Shown here in pieces: positions 1 to 6,047 of a stretch of 7,029 bases of DNA (positions are counted from its first letter, which is position 1; every line of letters begins with the position of its first letter). Location: positions 1 through 7,029 of the forward strand of contig JAJTBL010000095.1 of NCBI GenBank assembly GCA_021286925.1. Reading direction: 5' to 3'. The notes beneath the pieces were generated by a model, which searched no databases, had not been told where the DNA came from, and worked only from the letters and a program-made list of their open reading frames with translations. The stretch comes from Spirochaetia bacterium. GTDB taxonomy: Bacteria; Spirochaetota; Spirochaetia; Treponematales; Rectinemataceae. The position numbers and the translations under genes are program-made.

Positions 1-53
1 AGAATGACTTTGTGAAGAAGTTTGTCGATCTCGCAATGGATCTCAACCTGTAG
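1..53 (+). CDS. C-terminal end of a gene, probably an ABC solute-binding protein (partial)
   Basis: Only the last 16 codons and the TAG stop (51-53) are in the window; the encoded tail reads NDFVKKFVDLAMDLNL. It is too short for family assignment by itself. The call rests on position: it is followed on the same strand by a terminator and then by the ATPase and fused permease of an importer whose third component, the binding protein, is otherwise missing. The amphipathic helical tail would suit such a protein. Identity is inferred from context only. Confidence 0.5.
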   Translation, partial: NDFVKKFVDLAMDLNL

Positions 54-66
54 TTTTTCTGAATAG

Positions 67-112
67 GCGTCCGGCTTCCCGGAAGAGGAGAAGCCGGACG
101 CTTCTTTTTTTT
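67..112 (+). terminator. Strong intrinsic terminator between binding-protein and ATPase genes
   Basis: A perfect 12-bp stem (67-78 with 90-101, GC-rich, GCGTCCGGCTTC on the left arm) encloses an 11-base loop and is followed by TTC and eight T (105-112). It starts 13 bases after the stop codon of the upstream gene and ends about 30 bases before the ATPase start. If the upstream gene is the binding protein, a partly leaky terminator here would give more binding protein than membrane components, a common arrangement in ABC import operons. No clear promoter is visible between it and the ATPase, so read-through is likely. Confidence 0.9.
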
Positions 113-141
113 ATTTTATTCTGTGACAAATGGGGATTCTC

Positions 142-1254
142 ATGACTTCAATCAAGATTTCCAATCTGGAAAAGCGGTTTGGGGATTTGCTGGCGCTTTC
201 TGATATCAATATGCATATCGGCGAAGGGGAATTTTTTACTTTGCTGGGACCTTCGGGCTGCGGAAAGACCACCCTGCTCAGGACTATCGCGGGCTTTTAC
301 CGGCAAGACAAAGGGGATATCTGGCTTGGCGATGAGCTTATCAATGATGTGCCTGCGTATAAGCGGAATACCGGCATGGTTTTCCAGAATTATGCCGTTT
401 TCCCGCACATGACCGTCTTCGAGAATGTTGCATACGGCCTGCGGGTACGAAAACTGCCGGCGAAGGAAATTGATACCCGGGTAAAGAAAGCACTTCAGAA
501 TGTTCATCTGGCAGGATATGAGGACAGGACTCCGGACAAGCTGTCAGGCGGCCAGCAGCAGCGGGTAGGGCTGGCGCGGGCCATGGCAATCGAGCCCCGG
601 GTTCTTCTTTTTGATGAACCGCTTTCCAACCTGGACGCGAAGCTGCGGGTAGAAATGCGGGATGAAATTCGCGCAGTCCAGAAGTCTCTTGGTATTACCG
701 CCGTTTATGTTACCCACGATCAGGAAGAAGCCCTGGTCATCTCCGATCGGATTGCTGTCGTCAATTTCGGCAGGATCCAGCAGATTGGCGTTCCCTGGGA
801 AATCTACAAGAATCCGAGTAATCGATTTGTCGCCACCTTTGTCGGGAAAATCAACACCTTTGATATTGTGCTCAAGGAATCTGCGGGCAACGGTTTGCGG
901 CATGCCGAATTTCGTTCCGGCGATCAGGCGGTGCCTTTTATCGTGCCGGCTGCTGGAACCGAAGGGCGCGATGAGGCAGTTCTCGCCTTCCGTCCGGAAG
1001 ATGTCGTAGAAACATCCCAGGCTGAATCGCAAAACCGGCTTTCCGGCATTCTGGAAGCTACATCTTTCCTGGGTACGGTTGCCAGCCTTGAACTCAATGT
1101 GAATGAATTGCGTGTCGTGGTTGAGCGGCACCGGCCGAAGCAGGGTGACATCCCCGCCGTGGGGTCCCGCGTCGAATTCGCAGTTCCTGCTGACGCCTGT
1201 CTGCTGTTTGACAAGAAAACCGGCGACAGGCTGCGGGAAGGGGGGCGCAGATGA
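142..1254 (+). CDS. ABC transporter ATP-binding protein (FbpC/PotA-like, with TOBE domain)
   Basis: This is the cytoplasmic ATPase of an importer. From the ATG at 142 it has 370 residues, usual for the family. Visible motifs: Walker A GPSGCGKTT at residues 36-44, Q-loop VFQNYAVFPHMT near 80-91, signature LSGGQQQR at 134-141, Walker B LLFDEP at 155-160, D-loop SNLDA just after, and H-loop THDQEEA with His about 192. The last third, beyond about residue 230, is a beta-rich extension of the TOBE_2 type found in Fe3+, polyamine, thiamine and sugar-phosphate importers. An in-frame ATG at 130 would add four residues, but it has no Shine-Dalgarno, whereas GGGGA at 132-136 lies 5 bases before the ATG at 142; I prefer 142. 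The stop overlaps the permease start (ATGA), implying translational coupling. The substrate cannot be read from the ATPase. Confidence 0.95.
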   Translation: MTSIKISNLEKRFGDLLALSDINMHIGEGEFFTLLGPSGCGKTTLLRTIAGFYRQDKGDIWLGDELINDVPAYKRNTGMVFQNYAVFPHMTVFENVAYGLRVRKLPAKEIDTRVKKALQNVHLAGYEDRTPDKLSGGQQQRVGLARAMAIEPRVLLFDEPLSNLDAKLRVEMRDEIRAVQKSLGITAVYVTHDQEEALVISDRIAVVNFGRIQQIGVPWEIYKNPSNRFVATFVGKINTFDIVLKESAGNGLRHAEFRSGDQAVPFIVPAAGTEGRDEAVLAFRPEDVVETSQAESQNRLSGILEATSFLGTVASLELNVNELRVVVERHRPKQGDIPAVGSRVEFAVPADACLLFDKKTGDRLREGGRR

Positions 1255-2912
1255 TTGGCGGCAGGAAACGTGCGGATATCTGGACGCTGATAACCCTGCT
1301 TGGTTTTGCAATCGTTCTCGTGTTTCTCGTGTATCCGCTGTTCGATGTCTTTAAATACAGTTTTGCGGACAAGGAAACCGGAGCGCCCAGTTTTTCCAAT
1401 TGGGTTCAGTTCTTTTCGCGCGCCTATTATCTGCGGGCATTCAGTCACTCAATCATCGTAGCCTTGCTGACAACCTTTTTTTCTGCTGTGCTGGGCATTC
1501 CGCTTGCGTTTTTTACATCTCGATATCGAATTCGGGGCTCGAACGTACTCAACACACTCGCAGTCCTCGCCCTGCTGTCGCCGCCCTTTATCGGTGCCTA
1601 TTCTTGGATAACCATGCTGGGCAGAAACGGTTTTCTGCGCAATTTTTTCACAAGCATCGGTATCAATCTTCCGCCGATTTATGGTTTGCTGGGCATCGTT
1701 CTTGCAGACACCCTCCAGTATTATCCCTTCATTTCACTGATGCTCGCAGGAGCTTTGATGACGATTGACCGGTCTCTTGAAGAGGCATCTGAAAACCTCG
1801 GCGCCCGCTCGCTGAAAACCTTCTTCTCAGTGACCATCCCGCTTGTCATGCCCTCGCTGACCGGCGGCGCGCTCATTGTCTTCATGATGTCCCTGTCGAA
1901 TTTCGGGACACCCATGATTATTGGCGGCAACTACCTGGTTCTTCCGACCCTCGCCTACAATCTCTACACCAGTGAAATTAGCGAAAGCCCCGGCATGGCG
2001 TCCACGGTATCCATCATCCTCATGATGTGCGCCTCGATTGTCATCGTACTGCAGCAGTGGGTTTCTTCGCGGCGGAAGTACGCTTCGATGCTGGTGAACC
2101 GGCCGGTGGTGAAAAAATTGAAAGGGATAAAATCCGTTGCGGCACATTTTGTCTGTTACCTGATTGTCGCGCTTTCCACCCTGCCGCTGGCGATTATCGT
2201 CCTCTATTCGTTTAAAAACACGAGCGGACCGGTCTTCACCAAGGGGTTCAGCCTGCAAAGCTACAAACAGATTTTCTTCGATGTGCCCAAGACGGTGACC
2301 AACAGCTTCCTGTATTCGCTCATCGCGGTTTTGCTGATAGCCAGCATCGGAACGGTGCTCGGTTTCATCATTGCCCGGAAACGGAATCTTGCCGTGCGAA
2401 TTCTCGACCCGCTCCTGATGATTCCCTATATGGTGCCGGGAACGGTGCTCGGTATCGGTTTCATTGTTGCATTTAACCGGAAACCGCTCTACTTGGCGGG
2501 CACGGCAGTCATCATTATCATGACATACTTCATTCGAAGGTTGCCCTATTCGGTTCGTTCAGCGGCTTCGATATTGAAGCAAATTGATCCGGCGCTCGAA
2601 GAGGCGGGCATCAATCTGGGTTCGCCTCCGGGGCGCACATTCAGAACGATAACTTTGCCGCTCATGCAGTCAGGTATCATCAGCGGCGCTATCATGAGCT
2701 GGGTGACTTCCATGAATGAGCTATCCGCGTCCATCTTTCTGTATGTCGGGAAAACCATGACCATGCCGATCAAGATTTATCTGTCCGTCGCTGACGGATA
2801 TTTCGGAACCGCAAGCGCCATGTCGACTATTCTGCTGGTGGTTACCGGCGTCGCAATGTTCGTGGTGACCAAGTATTTCAACCGGGGCAGTGAGACTTTC
2901 ATCGCCGCTTGA
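1251..2912 (+). CDS. ABC transporter permease, fused two-domain (FbpB/ThiP/AfuB-like)
   Basis: A 553-residue inner-membrane protein holding two permease domains in tandem, so one polypeptide forms the whole channel. Hydrophobic segments recur throughout, for example near residues 11-33, 70-92, 100-125, 145-170, 200-220 and 250-270 in the first half, and the pattern restarts near 295 and ends near 540. Each half carries the EAA loop that docks on the ATPase: EEASENLG starting at 177 and EEAGINLG starting at 450, each followed by a conserved Pro-containing segment. The fused layout and length are typical of the Fe3+ (FbpB/SfuB), thiamine (ThiP), aminoethylphosphonate and hexose-phosphate (AfuB) families. 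The start ATG is preceded by GGAAGGGGGG and overlaps the ATPase stop by 4 bases. The family is sure; the substrate is open. Confidence 0.93.
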   Translation: MIGGRKRADIWTLITLLGFAIVLVFLVYPLFDVFKYSFADKETGAPSFSNWVQFFSRAYYLRAFSHSIIVALLTTFFSAVLGIPLAFFTSRYRIRGSNVLNTLAVLALLSPPFIGAYSWITMLGRNGFLRNFFTSIGINLPPIYGLLGIVLADTLQYYPFISLMLAGALMTIDRSLEEASENLGARSLKTFFSVTIPLVMPSLTGGALIVFMMSLSNFGTPMIIGGNYLVLPTLAYNLYTSEISESPGMASTVSIILMMCASIVIVLQQWVSSRRKYASMLVNRPVVKKLKGIKSVAAHFVCYLIVALSTLPLAIIVLYSFKNTSGPVFTKGFSLQSYKQIFFDVPKTVTNSFLYSLIAVLLIASIGTVLGFIIARKRNLAVRILDPLLMIPYMVPGTVLGIGFIVAFNRKPLYLAGTAVIIIMTYFIRRLPYSVRSAASILKQIDPALEEAGINLGSPPGRTFRTITLPLMQSGIISGAIMSWVTSMNELSASIFLYVGKTMTMPIKIYLSVADGYFGTASAMSTILLVVTGVAMFVVTKYFNRGSETFIAA

Positions 2913-2937
2913 GCGTGCAGGATGAGTGTCTCGAAGC

Positions 2938-2967
2938 TTGTATATTTGGCGCTCGGTATCATATAGT
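2938..2967 (+). promoter_or_regulatory. Possible sigma70-type promoter ahead of the phosphatase
   Basis: TTGTAT at 2938-2943 and TATAGT at 2962-2967 are separated by 18 bases and resemble -35 and -10 boxes. Transcription would start near 2974, practically on the in-frame ATG at 2975, which has no Shine-Dalgarno, so a leaderless message is conceivable. This is a consensus-by-eye call in an AT-rich patch and could be chance. Confidence 0.25.
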
Positions 2968-2974
2968 GTGCGCC

Positions 2975-3733
2975 ATGTACGCACGATACGAATCCGAAGA
3001 GCTTGAATTTTTATTGGGAGCCGATTTTGAAGCCAGCCTCTCTGAGGTGGCTGACGGCTCCTTTTTTTCTGCCCTGAACCATGAAACCAATATTTATTTT
3101 CTCAGACACGGCCAGAGCGAGGGCAACGCGCGCATGACATATCAGGGGCGTCTCGATTATCCCCTTGACGAAACCGGCATTGCGCAGGCGCAGGATGCAG
3201 GACAGTGGTTTTCAGACAAGGCTGTTGATGTTCTGGTTTCGAGCCCCCAGAAACGCGCATCGATGACTGCACAGATCATTGCCCGTGAATGCGGGCTGGC
3301 GTCTGTGGATTTTCAGCCTTCGCTGGTAGAAGTCGATGTCGGCATCTTCTCAGGTGTCGATGTGGAAACCGCCAAAACGACACATCCGGAAATCTTTCAG
3401 GAATTCTACCATAAAAGCTGGGATGCAGTTCCCGGCGCTGAGTCATCAAAGAGCATGTATTCGAGAGCCATAGCCTCCTGGAAGCATCTGCGGGATTGCG
3501 CCGAGCAAGGAGCGCGCACCATTATTTGTGTTACGCACGGCGGCCTTATCCAATGGCTGGTCCGGGCAACTTTGGGTGTCCATACCTGGCTTCCGCTGAT
3601 TCCAAGTTCCAATTGCGGCATTTCCCAGTATGTCATTCAACCTATTGCTGTAAACAAACCAGCCTTTGTTCAGTGGGCAATGATCAATTTCAAAGCCCCT
3701 TCTTCCAGAAAAGAGGTCAAGCCGGTATTTTAA
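2975..3733 (+). CDS. Histidine phosphatase family protein (phosphoglycerate mutase-like); start uncertain
   Basis: A cytoplasmic phosphatase of the branch-1 histidine phosphatase superfamily, which removes phosphate through a phospho-histidine intermediate. From the ATG at 2975 it has 252 residues. The catalytic motif FLRHGQSEGN has its His at about residue 45, SSPQKRASMTAQII follows in the usual place, and the second active-site His is in VTHGGLIQWL near 188. No signal peptide is visible. The frame is open back to TTG 2909, which overlaps the permease stop by 4 bases; GTG 2915 is another option. None of these starts has a convincing Shine-Dalgarno, unlike most genes here. The extra ~40 residues before RHG are unusual for the family and their DNA contains a terminator-like hairpin. 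The substrate is unknown; many relatives act on sugar or nucleotide phosphates. Its place behind an importer suggests it may dephosphorylate the imported compound. Confidence 0.85.
   Translation: MYARYESEELEFLLGADFEASLSEVADGSFFSALNHETNIYFLRHGQSEGNARMTYQGRLDYPLDETGIAQAQDAGQWFSDKAVDVLVSSPQKRASMTAQIIARECGLASVDFQPSLVEVDVGIFSGVDVETAKTTHPEIFQEFYHKSWDAVPGAESSKSMYSRAIASWKHLRDCAEQGARTIICVTHGGLIQWLVRATLGVHTWLPLIPSSNCGISQYVIQPIAVNKPAFVQWAMINFKAPSSRKEVKPVF
3017..3068 (+). terminator. Terminator-like hairpin plus T7 inside the phosphatase open frame
   Basis: An outer 7-bp stem (GGAGCCG 3017-3023 with CGGCTCC 3055-3061) encloses an inner stem (AGCCA 3031-3035 with TGGCT 3048-3052, continued by CCT 3037-3039 with AGG 3045-3047 past one bulged G) and a 5-base loop. 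Seven T follow directly (3062-3068). It lies about 105 bases after the permease stop, where an operon terminator would be expected, yet the phosphatase frame reads through it. It may end the importer transcript, attenuate phosphatase expression, or both. Confidence 0.65.
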
Positions 3734-3834
3734 CGTGGCTTCTTGTGCCCATTGGCGAAAAAACCTCAATTTTTTTTCGGAATTTTGAATCAAAACAGCA
3801 ATTCCCGCGCGTATATAAGGTGAGGAGGTGCACA

Positions 3835-4623
3835 ATGCACAAACAAAACTTCTATGGCACTGGGAAAAACCCGGGCCATGCAACGTGCCCAAAGCATTTC
3901 ATCATCCCCCTGCTGGTTGCAGCGTTCATCATGGCAGGGATGGGAAACGCATCCGCCAGCACCCGGGCAGTGCGAGACGGAGCCTCAGGATTTACGGCGG
4001 GAAGCTTTGCCGCGGGATTCACGCTTTTCGGGTCCCCCCTCGACATGGAAAGCTGTGCCATGATTCGCGGCGGAGATGTCCGCATGGTGGTCAATGCAGA
4101 GCGGAATATGATCACGGTCAACGTCATTGATAACGAATACGAGGCGCGTCTGGGAAGAATTCCGCCCAAGAAAGTGTTCCAGATTGATGTCCACAACCGA
4201 GTTGTTGATACGATTAAAGCGCCTTACATGCCGACAGCTTCAGCAAAAAAACAGCTGGGCGATACTTCTGGGTTCACGAGTAAGCCTGAAGCCTTCCCTG
4301 AGGGGAACTGGCTCATCACCAATGTCCAGGAACGCGCCGATAAGTATGGACCATACATGATTAAAACCAATGCGACAGGCATGGTTGATGTCTATGTACC
4401 CGGTGTTGAGGAAGGCCGGCTGAATTACATAGGAAGATATCCTGATACCGGATATGCAATTCATTCCAATACTGTGCCCTTTGAATACTCAAAATCCTAT
4501 GGCTGTCTTATCGTAAAGCAGGCAGATGCGGAGATGCTGGCATCAATTCTTGAGGAAGACAGAAGCGAAAATCCCAAGGCGGTTCAGACTATCAGAGTCG
4601 GCACAAGTCTGAACTTGCGTTAG
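3835..4623 (+). CDS. Secreted protein with L,D-transpeptidase-like (YkuD/Tlde1-type) His-Cys motif
   Basis: A 262-residue exported protein. The start ATG is well supported by GAGGAGGTG at 3822-3830. The N-terminus is long and basic, followed by a hydrophobic core (residues about 22-36) and a likely signal peptidase site after ASA (39-41). The C-terminal region, about 155-245, resembles L,D-transpeptidase-fold enzymes, which use a catalytic Cys to cut or join peptidoglycan peptides: GNWLITNVQ, then YAIHSN with His 210, then SYGCLIV with Cys 224. The family consensus is H-x(n)-[ST]-H-G-C-hydrophobic-[NR]; here Tyr replaces the second His, Val stands at the Asn/Arg place, and the His-Cys gap is short, closer to the DUF2778/Tlde1 type. 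Expected location is periplasm or cell surface. It stands alone, about 100 bases after the phosphatase. The fold assignment is motif-based; the actual activity is not shown. Confidence 0.6.
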   Translation: MHKQNFYGTGKNPGHATCPKHFIIPLLVAAFIMAGMGNASASTRAVRDGASGFTAGSFAAGFTLFGSPLDMESCAMIRGGDVRMVVNAERNMITVNVIDNEYEARLGRIPPKKVFQIDVHNRVVDTIKAPYMPTASAKKQLGDTSGFTSKPEAFPEGNWLITNVQERADKYGPYMIKTNATGMVDVYVPGVEEGRLNYIGRYPDTGYAIHSNTVPFEYSKSYGCLIVKQADAEMLASILEEDRSENPKAVQTIRVGTSLNLR

Positions 4624-4690
4624 TCGAAACAATATCGTATGGTTATGGCAGTCGCGGGATCGTATGTACAGCTCTAAGAAATAACAATCG

Positions 4691-4830
4691 AGCCAATTTC
4701 ACAACGGTATTATTTTTGAAATTGGCTTTGCGGTTTCCAACGGTTCTGGAGAACCGTTGGAACCAGGTGCAAGGTAACGTTAGTCTTTCAAATTGCATCT
4801 GCATTTTGAAAGACCAACAATTGAAGCTAT
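4691..4830 (+). repeat. Structured direct repeat, copy A (three hairpins)
   Basis: This fills most of the gap between the transpeptidase-like gene and the lipoprotein gene. Hairpin 1: 4691-4701 with 4717-4727, 11 bp, AGCCAATTTCA on the left arm. Hairpin 2: 4735-4746 with 4751-4762, 12 bp perfect, loop TGGA. Hairpin 3: 4783-4792 with 4805-4814, 10 bp, topped by a 3-bp extension (4794-4796 with 4801-4803) and extended at its base by 4779-4781 with 4816-4818. A related copy lies at 5905-6047 in the same orientation: bases 4691-4733 match it at 39 of 43 positions, and GCATCTGCATTTTGAAAG (4795-4812) is identical. The ends are approximate. The family is not recognised; the strand of any RNA product is unknown. 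Confidence 0.85.
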
Positions 4831-4870
4831 TTCAGTATTCTGGAAATTGAAACAGGAAAAGGAGGGTGAC

Positions 4871-5806
4871 ATGCTGGTAAATGCGGCGGGAAAGAAGAAA
4901 TGGGAACAGCGGGCGGTGATTGGTCTAGCAGTGCTTATGCTTGCAGGGCTTGTTGCCTGCTCGGGCAAGACAAAGGTAGTCGAGGTGGCTGCGAGCACGA
5001 CAGTGCCTGCAGGAAAATCCACGGAAATCACATCGGAGATTCCCCATGTTGAAGCGCCAGTCGGTATGCCGGCATTAAAAAAAGGAACTGAGGGGGTTCT
5101 TATTGCCTACAGGCATACGGGGATTGGATTTGTCGACGCGAATGGCTATGACACCCTCATTTTCCGGTTTTTGACACTTCCGGGCGGATGGCTGAGCGGT
5201 TGTGTTGTTTCAGAGCGGAGGCTTGAGGGAGAAAAAGAAGTTGGCAGATATTCTTTCAGCTATGCCGGGAATGAAATCATGGTATCCGGCCAAACCGGAA
5301 ATGAGCCGGCTTCCAGTCCGGTTCCCTTCACGACAAGCCCCGGCAAAGTTATTGTTGGAAAGCCGGCTTCACAGGTTATTCTCCTGGATAATGCAGATAC
5401 GCTGACATTCCAGGCTCCTTCAGGAGATTATAGTGAGTCTTTTATGGCTGGCACAGCCAATGCAGAGAAAAAGATCCTGGTTACGCGGGGTGGCGCGGTC
5501 GAGTCTGAGGGGAAATTCGAGAATCCCGAGAAAGGCAAAATCGTGGCTGTTCTCCGGGACAAAAAGGATACGACGGGAGCTGAGGAAGTCACGACTACGC
5601 TGTATGTTGATGAAAAAGGCGATTACCGGTTCAGAACAGAAGGTGTTGAACCAATCAATGAAGTATATGCTGCCGGTTTGCAGGAAATGCTGAGCGGCGA
5701 ACATGCGCTGGAAAACCTGGCTTTGATTGACTATGTGCTCGGAAAAGGCCGCAATATCCGGCCTGTCCTGGCGTATGCAATTTCACAGAGAAAATCAGGA
5801 AAATAG
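4871..5806 (+). CDS. Lipoprotein of unknown function
   Basis: A 311-residue protein with a bacterial lipoprotein signal: basic start (GKKKWEQR), hydrophobic core (about residues 15-29) and lipobox LVAC with the lipidated Cys at 30. The start ATG has AAGGAGG about 5 bases upstream. The frame stays open further upstream to a TTG at 4793, but that part runs through repeat copy A and is not credible as coding. The mature part is soluble-looking and mostly short beta-prone segments, such as GVLIAYRHTGIGFVDA and KVIVGKPASQVILLDN, with a charged region (about 205-255) and a C-terminal helical end with EMLSGEHALENLALIDYVLG. I do not recognise a domain and propose no function beyond a membrane-anchored envelope protein. 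It is a single-gene unit flanked by the two direct repeats and ended by a strong terminator. Confidence 0.85.
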   Translation: MLVNAAGKKKWEQRAVIGLAVLMLAGLVACSGKTKVVEVAASTTVPAGKSTEITSEIPHVEAPVGMPALKKGTEGVLIAYRHTGIGFVDANGYDTLIFRFLTLPGGWLSGCVVSERRLEGEKEVGRYSFSYAGNEIMVSGQTGNEPASSPVPFTTSPGKVIVGKPASQVILLDNADTLTFQAPSGDYSESFMAGTANAEKKILVTRGGAVESEGKFENPEKGKIVAVLRDKKDTTGAEEVTTTLYVDEKGDYRFRTEGVEPINEVYAAGLQEMLSGEHALENLALIDYVLGKGRNIRPVLAYAISQRKSGK

Positions 5807-5821
5807 AAGGAGTGATGTGCA

Positions 5822-5854
5822 CTGCAGGTTTCAGCTGGATGTTGAAACCTGCAG
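5822..5854 (+). other. Perfect 12-bp hairpin just after the lipoprotein gene
   Basis: CTGCAGGTTTCA (5822-5833) pairs perfectly with 5843-5854 around a 9-base loop, 15 bases after the lipoprotein stop. It is followed only by AACTTTTC, so by itself it is a poor terminator. With the next hairpin it makes a tandem 3' structure that could protect the transcript end from exonucleases. Confidence 0.8.
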
Positions 5855-5862
5855 AACTTTTC

Positions 5863-5896
5863 AAGCCGGATCCCGTGATCCGGCTTTTGATTTTTT
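5863..5896 (+). terminator. Intrinsic terminator of the lipoprotein gene
   Basis: A perfect 10-bp stem, AAGCCGGATC (5863-5872) with 5877-5886, has a CCGT tetraloop and is followed by TTGA and six T (5891-5896). It lies 56 bases after the lipoprotein stop. No matching A-run sits on the other side, so it should not serve the convergent minus-strand gene. Confidence 0.88.
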
Positions 5897-5904
5897 CTAT
5901 ATTC

Positions 5905-6047
5905 AGCCAATTTCAAAACTTTATTATTCTTGAAATTGGCTTTGCGGGTTTCGCGGTTCTTGAGAGCCGCTATGAAAAACGTGCAGTTTATAGCCTGACT
6001 TTAAAAGGGCATCTGCATTTTGAAAGGCCATCTATTGTCAAAGGTTA
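5905..6047 (+). repeat. Structured direct repeat, copy B (three hairpins)
   Basis: This is the second copy of the element at 4691-4830, same orientation, starting 8 bases after the terminator T-run. Hairpin 1: 5905-5916 with 5930-5941, 12 bp perfect. Hairpin 2: 5953-5959 with 5964-5970, including one T-G wobble. Hairpin 3: around 5997-6028, with the same GCATCTGC apex but several mismatches. In hairpin 2 the pair equivalent to A4740-T4757 of copy A is G5953-C5970, a two-sided change that keeps the pairing. The tail touches the stop codon of the convergent pseudouridine synthase gene, so the right boundary is approximate. Confidence 0.85.

Noticed and set aside
544..1311. A 255-codon minus-strand frame opposite the ATPase gene
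   Set aside because: It is the mirror of a well-supported ATPase gene with all motifs in order; the antisense peptide has no recognisable features.
2922..2966. Small 14-codon frame from ATG 2922 between permease and phosphatase
   Set aside because: It is short, has no good ribosome site and overlaps the candidate promoter; nothing else supports translation.
3756..3779. CGAAAAAA paired with TTTTTTCG as a phosphatase terminator
   Set aside because: An 8-bp stem almost wholly A-T is too weak, and the T-run is used up in the stem itself.
3785..3819. Promoter for the transpeptidase-like gene (TTGAAT with TATATA)
   Set aside because: The spacing is about 21 bases and the implied start would fall inside the ribosome-binding site.
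4793..4870. N-terminal extension of the lipoprotein from TTG 4793
   Set aside because: It would encode repeat hairpin sequence and bury the lipoprotein signal; ATG 4871 has a strong Shine-Dalgarno and a proper signal peptide.
4691..6047. The repeats as integron attC recombination sites following single-gene cassettes
   Set aside because: Each copy makes three successive hairpins rather than one long imperfect palindrome, and I see no conserved RYYYAAC and GTTRRRY ends shared by both copies.
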